Assembly: GCA_016617855.1 (NCBI GenBank)
Contig: JAECUM010000843.1
Coordinates: forward strand, 124,001 to 188,000
Source: Megalonaias nervosa
Lineage: Eukaryota; Mollusca; Bivalvia; Unionida; Unionidae
Direction of reading: 5' to 3'
DNA length: 64,000 nucleotides
The number at the start of each line of letters is the position of its first letter. Within the stretch, counting starts at the first letter, position 1. This document shows, piece by piece, positions 13,147 through 26,732 of the stretch. A model generated the notes under the pieces. It ran no database searches. It had not been told where the DNA came from and saw nothing but the letters and a program-made list of their open reading frames with translations. A program made the position numbers and the translations under genes.

Positions 13147-13290
13147 GGAGCCATGGTAGCTCAGCTGGTACAGCAACAGTCTCATAATCCAAAGGTCGCA
13201 GGTTCAATACCCACCCTGGCCAGCCTGGATTGGTTGTGTTGGTGTGTCCTTGGGAAAGGCACAGCTCCCATATCCTTATCATAATATAGC
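13147..13290 (+). mobile_element. tRNA-Met-like SINE
   Basis: The head resembles an elongator tRNA-Met: tggtagctcagctggta (A box), gtctcataatcc around a CAT anticodon, and ggtcgcaggttcaatacc (B box). The downstream body includes ttggtgtgtccttgggaaaggcac, a conserved-looking SINE core. The acceptor arms pair at 6 of 7 positions, but the anticodon stem does not pair, so it is not a functional tRNA gene. Confidence 0.7.
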
Positions 13291-14006
13291 CAATAATGTT
13301 CTAAAATGTAATGTGCTATTAAAACTGAGAAAAACAAAATCAAACCATTTTATATTTTTGCATTGTCATGATTGGTTCAAGCATTTTCAATGGAAAATAT
13401 GGATTATGTTTTGTATTTTTTGAGACAAGACAAAAAGAACTAATGTATATAACTTCAGCAATAAAGTCTGTTATCAAAGACTTTCTATGTTATGAAATAA
13501 TCTCGACATTAGAACTTGCTCTAATGAGTAGTCTGCACATGTCATTACACAAATGGGTCACTGGTCACATTCGTAGATAAATTTCTTGTGATGACTGAGA
13601 CTTTACTGGCTTCAATCCATTGCTTTTTTAATACAGGTAGCATGACATCTACCACAGTTCATGGAACTGAGGTAATGATAATAATAATAATAATAATAAT
13701 AGTAATGAATTAGGACCAGTAATGTTCATAATTATAAAGAACTGTATATGAGCAGACTGACTTTTAATAACAATAAAGAAGAACAAATACCAGAAACATG
13801 CAACCATGTTTTGCAACCAGAATTCTTTATTTATGAAAGAAAAAATTAAAACATTATCATGAAGGTGTTCTTTATTAGCAAGCAATGATATGATATAACC
13901 TTATTTACCCAGAGCACTCAAGATCAGAACTGAACTTGCCACAAATACACAACTCTGACTATAGAGATATTAAAATATTTGGGGAAAATTATAATTTTCA
14001 TTACTA

Positions 14007-15603
14007 CAGTAAAACCTGTTATAAGCGACCTCTGCTATGAGTCAGCACCTGTCATTTACGACCACAATCCTAATGCATGAATCAATTTTATTATATAAAC
14101 ACTCTGTCATGAACAACCACCTGCTGAATGTGACCAGTGACCATGATGCCTGCTGAATGTGACCAGCGACCATGATGTCTTGGCAAAATATGCATTTCAA
14201 CACTGCTATGAATGACTGCACTGCAAAAAAGAGGATAAACTCCACCGACCTTTATTTAAATTTAATCCCTGTAACAATGACCACTTATACCGTTCCTAAA
14301 AAAAAAGAGGCTGGCTATTGATATATGAATTTTTTTAGGAATGCCTATAGTATTTTATAGTTTTTATTGTAAACCAAATTATATTTTATAGTTTCTATTG
14401 TAAACCAGACTAAAGTACACATAGATTATTCCTGCACTTAGCCTGGTTCATGGCCATATTGAAGTTAACACCCATATGCAGGAGTAGGACCCAGTATCCC
14501 TATGAACAACCATATCGCAAGAACAACGACGCCACTGACCTATATGTAATCATTTGTAACAAAGTGACCACTTGATTAGTAATGATTATTCTGATCAAAA
14601 AAAAAAAAAAAAAAAAAGGATTCTGGCTACCAGTGATAGATGCTACAGTCCGTAAACCAGGCTAATGTACATGTCATGAATTGCGACTGTATTGCCAAAA
14701 ATTGATGTAGTGGTCGTGTATATTGTTTGTCTTTAGAGTTAATCCATATTGCCTGGGGGTGAATAAGATTGTTGTCTATTAATCCAGCAAGAGAGAATTG
14801 TTTGTTGGATTCAATTCATAGTGTTAAAAACTTGTGATGTTTGTTGTTTTTTCTCCAATGTTACTGTGATTACATCCCAATCACCAAGCTGTCATCTATT
14901 CAAGCTGGCGCAACCGGGTTACACACTTTGTGTATAGAGTTAATCTCTGTATGTCTTCCCTGAATTAAGCCGTTCTGCTTCTGGATGATATAGCTACTTC
15001 TTTTTATTTCAATAACTGTCAGATATGCAATGCACATTATAGATTTTTTATATTTTCCCACAGCCAAGTCAAAATCATCTTTACAGTCGATATTACAACT
15101 CAGCACTAATAATGTTAACACCTAGAACCTTAATAACAATGGACAAACCTCCAACTAAGAAGAGAACAATTTTAACGCTGGAGAAAATAATTATTCTAAC
15201 TGAAAGAAGTGAAAAAGAGCAGACCACTCGCAAAATAGAGGTTCAAACATCGGTAAAACAAATTTAATGTGTTATAAAGGAAAAGGAGTAAATCAGAAAT
15301 GATTTCATATGCTAATACAAATAATGTGATCTTCAAACATAAATGTGACTTTATGTTTAATGATAGAAGAATATCTTTATTGCTATATAATTTTGTTTTC
15401 AGATGAATGCATACAATATTTTAGCAAGAATTATTAATAAAGAATAGAATATATGTACAGTGCTTGTAGCTATTTTTCATTAAATTGTTCTGAAATTGGA
15501 CCTTGGAAACGCTTTTTGTACAAACCTGTTATTAGAGACCACTTGTCTTGAGAGACCATTTTCTGTTGGCAGAAGAGGCGGTCTCTCATAACAGGTTTTA
15601 CTG
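14007..15603 (+). mobile_element. pogo/Tigger-like DNA transposon, degenerate
   Basis: The left end cagtaaaacctgttataagcgacc (14007) and the right end ggtctctcataacaggttttactg (to 15603) form imperfect inverted repeats, each flanked by TA, the target used by Tc1/mariner-pogo elements. Near 15140 a short plus-strand frame starts MDKPPTKKRTILTLEKIIIL, which matches my memory of the CENP-B-type helix-turn-helix start of Tigger transposases. The frame ends quickly and no DDE catalytic domain remains. The interior also has a ~30-bp gaccatgatg duplication near 14140 and a poly-A run at 14599. Confidence 0.7.
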
Positions 15604-16374
15604 TACATGAATTATCAAGATACAGAAAAAAAGTAATTATTTTTTAATGTCTAGATATTTATAGCAGGGACTGTATTGTGAAATGATTGATGCTTGCAGA
15701 TATAAATTTTTGCAGGTACTTTATCTGCAGACCAAGTAGGGAATCCTATTGTTAACAAAGAAGAATCATTATTCATGGAGTCTTTAAACTAATGGTTTGT
15801 AGCAAGATGAAATCCACAACTATTGGTATCCCACAATAAATAGTGAATTTGCTGTAGTTCCCACCTGGTGACTGGGTCGATATGTGTTACTTTTTCTTGC
15901 AAACAGCCGTGGAGCAATACAAAAGTGCTGCAATGCACAACTGCCAGTTTTTTTATACAGTGGTCCCCTTCTATGATTTTATGCTGTCCACACTGAACAG
16001 CTAGTCTTATAAAGAGAATGGCCTCCCCTGAGAAGAAAAAAACTGTTTTAGTGCCAAGCAATGTGGACACTGGTCAGGGGTAGCCTATCTTGAGGAGAAC
16101 GCAATGATAAAATTATACCATTCTGATACAAAGCAATGTGGCCTCTGATCAAAGGTAGCCTCTCTTAAGAGAGGCTTTTCAAGACAGAGACCAATATATT
16201 TTCATAAGTAGAAGACCTATGGATTTATTTTTCACATGTGACAAAAGACCATATTAAAAGGAAAATACAAGACTAATTTCCATCCATAACTCATACAAAG
16301 AGTCTAAGTTGTTCTTACAGTTTGCATTTACAAGTTTAAACTGCAGACATAGACATGTATTGTATGTCACTAAC

Positions 16375-16481
16375 CTTCCATTGTTCACGGTTGCTGAGTG
16401 TGAAGATTTCATTTCTGGCAATGTCAGGTCTGTTCCAGGCCAGAGCTAATGCCAGCTGTGCACTTGCATTGGATTTGTTAG
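16375..16481 (-). CDS. TRPM2-like exon d
   Basis: A 107-nt exon with acceptor cttctacatcttcag and donor gttagtga. Its first two bases complete an Ala codon with the last G of exon c. It encodes NKSNASAQLALALAWNRPDI followed by ARNEIFTLSNREQWK. The QLALALAWNRPDIARNEIF block is one of the best conserved TRPM signatures and points to the TRPM2 branch. The exon ends in phase 0 and joins exon e cleanly. Confidence 0.93.
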
Positions 16482-17224
16482 CTGAAGATGTAGAAGATGT
16501 ACATAATTCAAAGGATGCTGAATAATATCAAGATCAATCTTTCCATGCTCTTAATCAAATGAAAACATGAATTTGTTTATTTTCATGTGATTCAATTACA
16601 GTATTATGGTTTTATGAAATTTGAATATTCCTTGGTACATAAATTCACAGATAAGGAAGGGGTTCTGATATTTCCACAGAGTGATAATTTTTCATTGCGT
16701 CTTAAATTCATTGGTTTTTTAGCAGTGTCAGAATCCACAAAAGCTGGTACCTAACAAAAGAAATAGTGAATTAACAGGACATTCACATTAACTTTTTAAC
16801 ATAATCTTACATGCATACTGCATACTCCATAACGATAATACAGTAATAAATATGAATTTTGTGATATAAGTTTGCATGTATAATGCAATCTGGATAGGAG
16901 ATTTATATCACCAAGATGAGTCAGCCAACTCAACCTTATCGATCCCTTTTTTTAATTACATAAATGTAACAAAGGTGTCATCATTTTTACCACTGCAAAA
17001 AGATGAAATTTTAATTTCAGTTTTGATGTTGTAAGAATATAGAAAAATTACTGAAAATTCTTTAAAGAAACTCATTTAACTGTTTCACTGCAACAATTGT
17101 TTCTTTTCTAATGAAGCAACATAACTTACAACGGGAACTGTCGCCATTTTGTGAGTAAAAATTAGAAATTTTTGTGTTAAAAATGTCCCATTATAGTCTG
17201 GTTATTGTTTATAAATGGGTATTC

Positions 17225-17227
<3 letters not shown>

Positions 17228-17265
<38 letters not shown>

Positions 17266-17267
17266 TA
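17228..17267. repeat. (TTA)n microsatellite
   Basis: Trinucleotide TTA/ATT run of about 40 bp. A similar ATA run lies at 13676-13701. Confidence 0.95.
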
Positions 17268-18509
17268 TAAGGACTTCCTTCTGCAAGAATATTTTTCCAG
17301 GGGGTCAGAATGACTGGATTTGCAATGAATTTTGGGGTTTTTTTTCCAGATTTTCTGAGTTGTTTTGAAATTAATGGAATATTAGTATCCTTTACATAGT
17401 TTTAATTGGCTTCTGACCAATAAATACAAAAGCTTGTTAGACATGATTGAAATCTACATTATAAAAATTAAAATACATGCAGAAAATTCTAGGTCACAGT
17501 GACAGTACACTCCTTCAAAATACTGAAATAGGCATCCCACTACCCATTATACAGAGACCGACACCTGGTACGCAGTGAACAACACAGGATGACCAGTACT
17601 AATTATCCTAATCAGTGATTGGTAACTGGCAACCAGGCAAAGATTGAGCAGACAATGAAGATCTTATTGAGGAGTCTCTGACTTTAATCTGATGAACAAT
17701 CTTCCCTCAATCTGTCATCAGATCTACCAGAGATCTACTAGAGTGAGAATAAACCAGCTCTTCCCTTGTGTCAAGAAGGCAGGAATCACTATCATGTGTT
17801 GGTGACTTTTCTCCACCACTTCCTTAAATGGGGAAGTGTCTTGGACCCCTCCTCCTAAAAATGGTGGGGTCTTCCATTTATGGAGAGGAGAAAGTGGATC
17901 TCTTCTTCCTGTCCCCATCAATATGGTGACTTGATGACTTGATGCCAAGACCCATACATCACGGAACCAAAGGCAACCATAAGGACAAACATTTGTGCAT
18001 ATGTACATGGTGCATGCTAAGTGTGATGGGTACACATCCCATGCAGTCTTTTTATCACCACATTTACAAAGACCTTGAGAAAGGAAATACAAAAAAAATA
18101 AAATAAGCAATGAACTGGAACAAGAATTGGGTGAGTAATACTTATCCTAACACCTGTTACCAAGATAGGGATAGAAATAAAGTAGCACTGATTCACTTGT
18201 CAGGAACTCAAAGTCCACAAATTTAACAATAAGGGACACAGATGAACAAAAAATATGCAAGGACTTGGGTGAATATATAAAAAACAGCACGATAAAGGGT
18301 ATGATATGTCAAACAACCACACTAATGATGAAAAATTGGAGTGTTCAAGAGACAGATGAAAAGTAGATGAAGTGCAAGGAAAAAAGACAATATTCTGAAT
18401 GACATAAGTTGACTAAGGAATCAGACTGGGATCATATTGTTTTTTTGTTATTTTAGATCTCCAAATAATAATTGGAGGTGGGAACCATCTCTTTGGTCTG
18501 GGGACTAAC

Positions 18510-18648
18510 ACCAGGAACTGTATAGCAATGCAGTATTAGCAGGTTTTGTATTACTACTATTAAAACAATAATTACCTAGCACCAGGATATTGTATAGCAA
18601 TGCAATAATAGCAGGTTTTGTATTACTACTAATTAAACATTAATTACC
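18510..18648. repeat. Duplicated segment next to the exon c donor site
   Basis: Two adjacent copies share tgtatagcaatgca.ta.tagcaggttttgtattactacta followed by aattacct. On the minus strand aggtaatt is the 5' splice site of exon c, so the duplication places a second donor-like sequence about 75 bp inside the intron. Confidence 0.75.
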
Positions 18649-18720
18649 TTTAAGAAGAGCATACAGTATGGCTCTGTCAATGTCTTTGGTGTCTGCTTCA
18701 TTCAGATTGAAAACATTGAT
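18648..18720 (-). CDS. TRPM2-like exon c
   Basis: A 73-nt exon with acceptor ttatttgtttccag and donor gtaattaa. It encodes INVFNLNEADTKDIDRAILY followed by ALLK, plus one base of the next codon. Family knowledge: TRPM proteins have (L/I)(T/N)VF...........(D/E)..AIL.ALLKA at this place. It continues in frame from exon b and into exon d. Confidence 0.92.
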
Positions 18721-21233
18721 CTGGAAACAAATAATAGAAGTCGTCAATCTTTCTGCAACTATATCGCTAATATTAGTATGCAATTTTACTTTAAAAACCT
18801 GGTAAACACTTGATGCAAGCTGGAATGAAAACTAGAGAATCTGATACTTCCATGGCCAACCATGGCTAACCTTTGTACGTTTTATTACATACTTCTTCCA
18901 TGCCTCCTCACTGGCCCTCATCTTCTTCCGCCACCCCTGAGATGGGAGAAAACCATGACCCAAGGGTCTTCGTTAGATATGTGGTAACTGACAAATGGAT
19001 GAATAAATAGACAAATAGACAGATAATAGTATAGCACTATCCCCACACTTTAATACAAACTGCAATGGATATTCATGCTTTATCCCCTGTGGTACATATC
19101 CCACTCTTAAAGTATCCTTTTCAAAAGGCTATACCCTAACACTGACTGCACATCTATACATTATATAAATGTATTTAATGAGGTTCTAAAATCAAATTTC
19201 TTTTGTTCTTGTTAAATGAGCACCATTCTGCACCTAAATAATGCACAAACAGTACAACTTCATTGATCTTAACTCCTTGCTGGGGATGTTGGTGAAGGAA
19301 ATAGAAAAAAACATACTTTAATAACTTTAAGACAAATAAATAAGCTTGGGTTATACCTAATCTGCACATTTCCAAGTCAAGCACGAGGTACAAATAAACT
19401 AATAATTGAATATTTATAGGTTCCTGCATTTGTATGGGAAAATATGAACGTGTTTTTTTTCGGATGGATACTGCACGACAAGTGGAATCCTCGCCAAAGT
19501 TTTCAAAGATAATATTCCCAAGAACATTTCAAGTTGTTCCGACATTAATAATGAGAGCGTAGGACGGTTGTCAGGTTTTTAGAGTCTGTAATTAAATAAC
19601 CGTTTTTGGCATGGAAAATTCACAAAAGGATAAAATTAAGCTAACTTTATAATTTCTCATTAATAAAGGATGCAGTGAAGTGATAAATTAATTTGATATT
19701 GGTCTCTGAATAACTTAACAACAACAATGATCATAGTACATGGTTATGAAAATATCCTGGGGTATATGTGAAACTTTATTATATATTTCATAATGAGATA
19801 CTGAACTATATTGGTGGAAGAAAAATTATATCACCACAGCGGCAATAGCCCTTTCATCAACATAGTGGCAATCTCGCTTTTGGAATTACCTTCGTTGTCC
19901 ATTTTGGAAATATATCTGCCCTTACAAATGTCATTCAAATTTATATTTCCATACTTATAGCTATTTCATTTTTCTTCTTCTTTTGCTCCTTCCCTCCCCC
20001 CTCCCTCTCTCTGGATAAGCAGATCTTAAAATGTATCACAACCCTCTAGTATACATAATTTAATCAATAAGGAGGCACCATTAAAAAATGCCTATTAGTG
20101 AACTCCAAACAACATAAGCTTTAAGTATTAACTTTTAACATTTGTTTTCCACATGAAGCCTGCATATTATTAGTAACTGAATTTATATGAACAGTTAATA
20201 TTCAATATTCTGTCACAAAGTATCATATGCTTGCTATACTCTATGACAAACGGACACATTTTTTGGAAAAGCACTTGCTTGAAAATATCAATAAAATTGT
20301 TTCAGTAGTGATTCTGAATCTCAAAACAATCATAATCATGTCTGACAATGATGGAGAAATTGGGTGTTGAAGAGTGTCAACTGCAAACCGAAATTAAGTG
20401 ATGATCAAACTTTGGGTGCAGCATCTGTTACCAAACTAGACTGCAAGATTAGTCTGGACAACGAGTCATGTTTCAAATGGACAAAATAAAGAATCAAACT
20501 CCAAAGGCAAATTAACAAACATTAAAATCTTTTGTTTAAAAATGTTACACTCTGAGAATCTGTGGGATACGACCACTTCAGAAGATTCTAGAGTACCCCC
20601 ACTCCTATGTTCACAGTATCAATCCACACAAGAAATGTTTAACAAAAACAAATATCTCTTCATTTTCATTTCATCAATTCAACAAAAGATACAAATCTGA
20701 AACATTATTTGCACAAGCTCAATTTGTAAAAGGTCACTATCCTAAACTATTGTATATTCTTGGAACTTCTTTTATTGATGTAATAATGCAGCATTTATAG
20801 CATTGCCATGGAATGGACAAAATCCATGCAAATCAACTGTTTTTGCTTTCCAAAATATATAATTAAAAAATCTTTGTTATTTATGAGTAGATAAAATGAA
20901 ATATTTCTTTCCTGAAATGGAAACATTTTGTATTTTCCCTCATGATTTTGCCACTCATGACAATACAGTGATTTTCACTTCATTCATGAAATATTTCCTT
21001 ATATCTTCTCAAAATTCATTGATATCCTCTATTTATCACTTAAGTTTTCATACTTTTGCTTAACAGACAATGTGTCTGATTTTAGATTTACATAAAGCAA
21101 ATACTATGACAAAACATATGATACAGAATATATAAAAGTAATTTTAAACAATCCAATTAGGAAAGCTTGAGAATTTGAAAAGGCACTAGACATTTTGTGC
21201 AATCAAGAGCCATCATTTCTTCAGCAGACACAA

Positions 21234-21322
21234 CATAATTTGGTCACTGATTCTAGCATAATATGGTCATTGATTCTAACATTATTTGGTCACTGATTCC
21301 AGCATAATTTGGTCATTGATTC
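21234..21322. repeat. Four ~27-bp tandem units
   Basis: Four copies of a unit close to cataatttggtcactgattctag. Nothing else is recognisable in this intron stretch. Confidence 0.85.
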
Positions 21323-21951
21323 TAAATTATCACGAAAAAGGATGGTTCTCATGATTTCTGAAACATATAATTCAAATATCACAGACTGTCTCCAATTATG
21401 GTATACTTCCTCTTATTATTCATGCTAGATTAATTTTTATGATAATTACAGGTCTTGATTTTCTCCTTAATCCATAAAATGACATTGTGAAATGAAAGAT
21501 AAATTGACCTTCTTTGTTCTTTGAAGTACTTCTGAGTAGTGAGTAATTTAGACCTTGATTTTTGTGACTATTTCATGGCTAATGAAGACAATTTATAAAA
21601 TTAAATCTTTATACAGCAGTTCATCATCTTTTCTAATAATCCCATCAAGATTTTCATCTCTAGCACTCAACATTCAAACTAGATAGAAATATTGGGATAC
21701 TTCTACATTTTAAACCTAATGCCTCCCCACCTCCCTTTCTAGCATCTGTCCACCACTGTCCAGATCACTAAAATACCTAGACTTAAAACTGTGTTATGTT
21801 CCATTGATTTCATATAGTATTTGCCACTTTTGTACAAGATGCCCTCTTGCACACACCCTTCTAAAATTCTATTTTCATATAACTCAAATGTTCAATCTTA
21901 AAAAAGCCAGTTTGTTTTTCAATCCAATCTGAAAGAAGATGTGTGCCTTTC

Positions 21952-21952
<1 letters not shown>

Positions 21953-22016
<64 letters not shown>
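21953..22016. repeat. (TA)n microsatellite
   Basis: Pure TA run next to copy 2 of the dispersed 350-bp repeat. Confidence 0.96.
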
Positions 22017-22019
<3 letters not shown>

Positions 22020-22154
22020 GTATATTTAATTTATATTTTGTGCTTGTCCTTTGTTCTTGATTGCAGGTAGAGTTTTGGCCTACCTGAGTTTTGTCATTTG
22101 TTTTAAATACATTTATTAAAAATTGAGTTCATGGCCAAACCTTGATTACATGTT

Positions 22155-22546
22155 TGGTATGTTGTTAAAAGCAAACTTGTTTACTGTATTTTCAAATTTT
22201 TCATTAGTTTTCTCAGCAAATACTATTGCAACTTAGGTCAAGTTGGGATGTATATAATGACTGTGGTAAACAAATTATTTGTTCCTGTTTTACTGTCAGT
22301 CTATGGAATCATTCACTGTTGTTTCAGATTTAATTTGAGAGGAATGATCTATTTAAATTGCTCAACTGAATTACAAAGTGCTCATTCAATTTTTGGACTA
22401 AAATTCTACTTTGGTATCAATGAGGACTCATTCAAAGACATTCTGAACTATATCTTTGTAGTACATTCAAAACTCTTGGTACATCAAAACATTCAAGACT
22501 ATTGGAATTCATTCAAGACATTCGATACTTTTGGACTTGTGATAAA
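22155..22546 (+). repeat. Dispersed ~350-bp repeat, copy 2
   Basis: Direct-orientation relative of 7895-8262. Its 3' side continues into a tail (gctggtttcgcttcttgctgttattttcaaccatagaatcataatc) that ends in a (TA)n run at 22699. Similar tails end at about 27730 and about 60200, suggesting one transposable family with a conserved 3' terminus. A 115-codon open frame in this copy is broken in copy 1 and looks fortuitous. Confidence 0.8.
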
Positions 22547-22695
22547 ACATTTAGGATTATTTGGGGATTTAATTCACAAAACTATAAATGCATAATAAAT
22601 TTTCTCTTTGTATTCTAGGGAAATATATTATTTGTTGATTATTACTAAACATGCTGGTTTCGCTTCTTGCTGTTATTTTCAACCATAGAATCATA

Positions 22696-22698
<3 letters not shown>

Positions 22699-22760
<62 letters not shown>
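22699..22760. repeat. (TA)n microsatellite
   Basis: TA run immediately after the conserved tail of the dispersed repeat. It may be the element's own simple-repeat tail. Confidence 0.95.
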
Positions 22761-22764
<4 letters not shown>

Positions 22765-23098
22765 CTACTAGACTACTGTCAGATCTTGAAACGCAAATAT
22801 TTTTTCTGGCAAGTGATGTAAGTAAAGTTCTTTCTTTTAAGATCCTAAAGATAAAATGGAACATGATTTGTTATTTTCTAATTAAGTTCTCTGACACATG
22901 CATATTAAAATCATGTGCTACAAAAGAAAGTACAAAAGAAACATATTTCCACTGATATTCTTCACACTAACTCACAGTTCAATCTAGTTGCCAAAATCAG
23001 CTGTATGTTTTACCAACTTCATTTGTACCAAAAAAACATAATACATTTTCATTTTTTTAAAAATCTTTTTATTCCCATTACTTTAAATTTATCACTTT

Positions 23099-23099
<1 letters not shown>

Positions 23100-23170
<71 letters not shown>
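23100..23170. repeat. (TA)n microsatellite followed by (CA)n
   Basis: About 70 bp of TA followed by a short acacacacacac tract. Confidence 0.95.
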
Positions 23171-23173
<3 letters not shown>

Positions 23174-24501
23174 GACACACACACACACACCTATATGCTT
23201 TTAATTAATAGTACTGATGACAGCATTTTGAATTGGTGTTGTACTACTTTCTGAAAATGTTAATACACATGCATTTACTTGGTTTATACATACAAATTCT
23301 GGTTACAAGACAGTAAGCTTGTCTAACACTGCATACAGAATGATCCAATTAACAAATGGCATACTTAAAGTGTGTTGGATTAAGGAGCACACTTCTTTCA
23401 TAGAGTTGATGTATATCCTATCATCATTTCTGAAGAATGAACAACAGACTTGATAAAGCATTGCATCAGGATTTTATGGATCATTCAGTGAATTTAGATT
23501 TGTTTTTTATGTAAACTTAAGGCATTCACCATCAAATCTGCTTGCTTCCATGATGCAAGACAATAAATCCATGATTATATACAGGAATGTCTTTCAACAC
23601 ATTTTAAAGCTGACCTCAGTTTTTCTTGATAAAATTCTGACCTCAGGAAAAAAGAGCGTGGTTCAACATCAGTAGTCATCATGATATACTCCAGATGTCT
23701 TGATCAAAGCAAATCAGTACCTGATATACTCCAGGTGTTTTAATCAAAGCAAATCAGTACCTCAATGCATGCATATGTATATTGGTGAATAAATAAGCGT
23801 AAGATTGATTATCCTACTTTTATCATCATGCTTTTTTAATTGTCATTCCTTGGCTTTCTTTGAAATTCTTTTGACCTTGAACACAGGCATTCATAGGTAC
23901 ACAATAGAAAGTATTTGTATTTTGTAAATATGTTACAAAATCAGTTTTAATATCTTAATATTTAGCACCGCATTATTTAACAGTTTCCACAGAAACTAAG
24001 CTATTTGGTATAAATTCAACATATGGAATTTTAGAGCAAAAAACATTGTTATATTTGAACTGTTCCAGACCATGTGAGATTTATTAAAGAAAAATAAAAC
24101 AAACAGAATATACAGAAAATTGTTACTGACTTTAAGTTTTTAATTTAACACTTTGCTCAAAACAAAAAAACTTGTTATGCCTATGTTGGGTGTAACTTGG
24201 ACAATCTGGGCCAAATAATTAAGAAAATTTAAATTTTCTCAATGATAAATTGAGAAAATTCAAAGCATGACTGATTTGGCAAGAAAGCGGAAGCTCACTT
24301 TAACTGCATACTGAAAAGCATGTAATTTGTTCATGATTTTTACACATTCTTGGTACAACTGTGGTTGCCATGGCAATCATTTCATTCCCTGCATGTTGAA
24401 ATGAAATATACCTATTACCCATCCACTGTCCACAACAAATTTTCACTATAAAGAAAGTTTTTACTGCACAAGGAATAAACTCAAAAGAGGTGCCAAATTA
24501 C

Positions 24502-24895
24502 TGACTTGAAGATAAATCCTGTGCAAATTAGGCCATCCAACCTCCATACTGACTTGAACATAAATCCTGTGCAAATTAGGCAGTTGAACCTCCACTCTGA
24601 ATTGAAGATAAATCCTGTGCAAATTTGGCAGTTCAACATCCACACTGATGTGAAGGATACATCCTATGCAAATTAGGCAGTTCAACCTCCATACTGACTT
24701 GAAGGATAAATACTGAGCAAATTAGGCAGTTCAACCTCCACACTGAGTTGAAATATAAATTGTGTGCAAACTGGGCAGTTCAACATTCACACTGACTTGA
24801 AGGATAAATCATGTTCAAATTATGAAGTTCGACCTCCACACTGACTTGAAAAATAAATTGTGTGCAAATTAGGAGATTCAACCTATACACTGATG
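24502..24895. repeat. 48-50-bp minisatellite, about eight copies
   Basis: Units of 48-50 bp built on tgacttgaagataaatcctgtgcaaattaggcagttcaacctccacac are repeated head to tail with substitutions. The 74-codon minus-strand frame across part of it simply reads the repeat and is not a gene. Confidence 0.9.
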
Positions 24896-26497
24896 TACAG
24901 TAAAAGGTATAAAACATTTTCTTGCCACAGTTATATGGTATTAAAAAATTTGATGGATGTTTCTTTTACACTGAATTATTTACATTAAAAACATTGTGTC
25001 ATATCAGGGCTGTTCCATTTAAACATACATGGTACCCAGGAAAGGCAGTTTTTAAAATAAATATATGCCAGGGTACTTTGATTTCACAGAGTTCATATTA
25101 AAATGATAAGAAATTTCTAAACTGCATTATGGGTGAGTACCCTCTTTAGAAGTGCCGTCCCTGGGTCTCATGCATGTTTTTTTATGGAACAGACCTCATT
25201 CAATAAGCAACATTTTCTTCAAAATAAAGAATTTTCAATTCTGAAAGCTGTTATATTCTCTGCATTAGAGATCCTCAAAATCTACCCTATTTTTTTTTAT
25301 AGTTGCAAGACAGCTCTAGTCAAATAAAACTGTTTGAAAACAATTTCATTTTTTTTTATTATTACAAAGCACAAAATGAGACATTGATGCCTTATTTATT
25401 TTATATCATCTTAAACATACACTGAAAAGTCAATATTGGCTTGATTTGACAGATACCATTTTAGAACCTGAATGGCATAACTTAGATTTGGTTCATTAGC
25501 ACTATCCATTATTTAATCTGACCTGAAAATCTGGATACATGTGTTTTCTGTCAAAGCATTTTGTATATAAACAGTAAACACTCCCAATGAATGTTAATGA
25601 TAGACCTGACATTTCATTAAGGTTACTAAAGGATCTGAATTAGCCTTCAAATAATACTAAGATGATCTGTTGCCTAAATTACCATAATTTTATATACAAC
25701 TGAGTATCCAGATGCCAGCCTTTTAATTGTCAATTTTGCAGTTTGCAAAACAAACCAAACAAATCTGGCAAAAAATTAAACATTTGGCAAATATTTCTAG
25801 CAAAAGCAAAAACTTTTTACACAACTTTTCTGGCAATCTGCCTGTTTTCAAAGGCAACTGCAAACTGCACAGACCAAGATATGCCATTATATAATGCACC
25901 AGCAGACTTGAGTCTATGCAGTTTGTTAGGGCTAATCAGTAGAACAAGCAACAAAAACCCTAAACTGCCAGAGCATTATGCAACTGAAAAAAAAAAAAAA
26001 TCAGGGTCTATATTGTTTGCCATTGGACCTGACTTGTAAGCAAGTGTATACAGTATGCTATAGGTATGGAAATAGATGTTCCTGAGAAAATGAAATCAAG
26101 TAGTAAGCCATACAATAAACAAAAATTACAAATATCTCTAGAAGTAACTTAGAAATCATGCTACTAGGAACAATTTTATTTATTTGCTGATGTACTTTTT
26201 TGGTAGCACAGAAAATTGATAAAGACACAGATATCCATTTTTGTGTCAGGATTTGTGAAATTTTGTAATTACAGTTGGATTATATTTAAATTAGTACATT
26301 AAAAAACTGATACACTAAAATACTCTTTGCAGAAGGACAACTTCCCAAAATTTTTAACAATGAAAAAATTATTTTTTAGTGCTCACACTTATTGTCAGAT
26401 GCAAACCTGCAAAGAACCCAAAGCCACATGCCAAGAATGTACTGTAATAGGGATTTCATACAGCTGCATATTTACTGATGCATGGAACTGATTGTAA

Positions 26498-26549
26498 ACA
26501 CACACACACGCACACATGCACGCACGCATGCAAGCACACACACACACAT
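26498..26549. repeat. (CA)n-rich microsatellite beside exon b
   Basis: Interrupted CA/CG repeat about 27 bp inside the intron downstream of the exon b donor. It produces Cys-Val frames on the minus strand. Confidence 0.93.
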
Positions 26550-26575
26550 GAAAACAATGACAGAAAATTGTATAC

Positions 26576-26732
26576 CATCTTTCTTTTGTTAGCAAGTATA
26601 TCTTTCAGCTGTCGAACACATTCTCCAATTTGTTCCTCTTTGTTGCTGTCTTTTGCCTTCCATTCAAATACATTTCCTGCTTTCTCCTTCAATTTATCAT
26701 CGAAGTCTGGAGGAAATTTGGATTTCTCTTCA
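26576..26732 (-). CDS. TRPM2-like exon b
   Basis: A 157-nt exon with acceptor attttatttatttccag and donor gtatacaa. Its first base completes an Asp codon with exon a, and it ends in phase 0. It encodes EEKSKFPPDFDDKLKEKAGN, then the charged stretch EEQIGECVRQLKDILANKRK. In TRPM2-type proteins this is the variable linker after the SLOG domain, ending just before the conserved (L/I).VF block of exon c. Similarity alone would be weak; phase and splice sites make the case. Confidence 0.85.

Noticed and set aside
13153..13226. A tRNA-Met gene
   Set aside because: The boxes and CAT loop are present but the anticodon stem does not pair and a SINE body follows.
17724..18110. 128-codon minus-strand frame in a channel intron
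   Set aside because: No recognisable domain, no fitting splice phase, and the adjoining channel exons already join perfectly without it.
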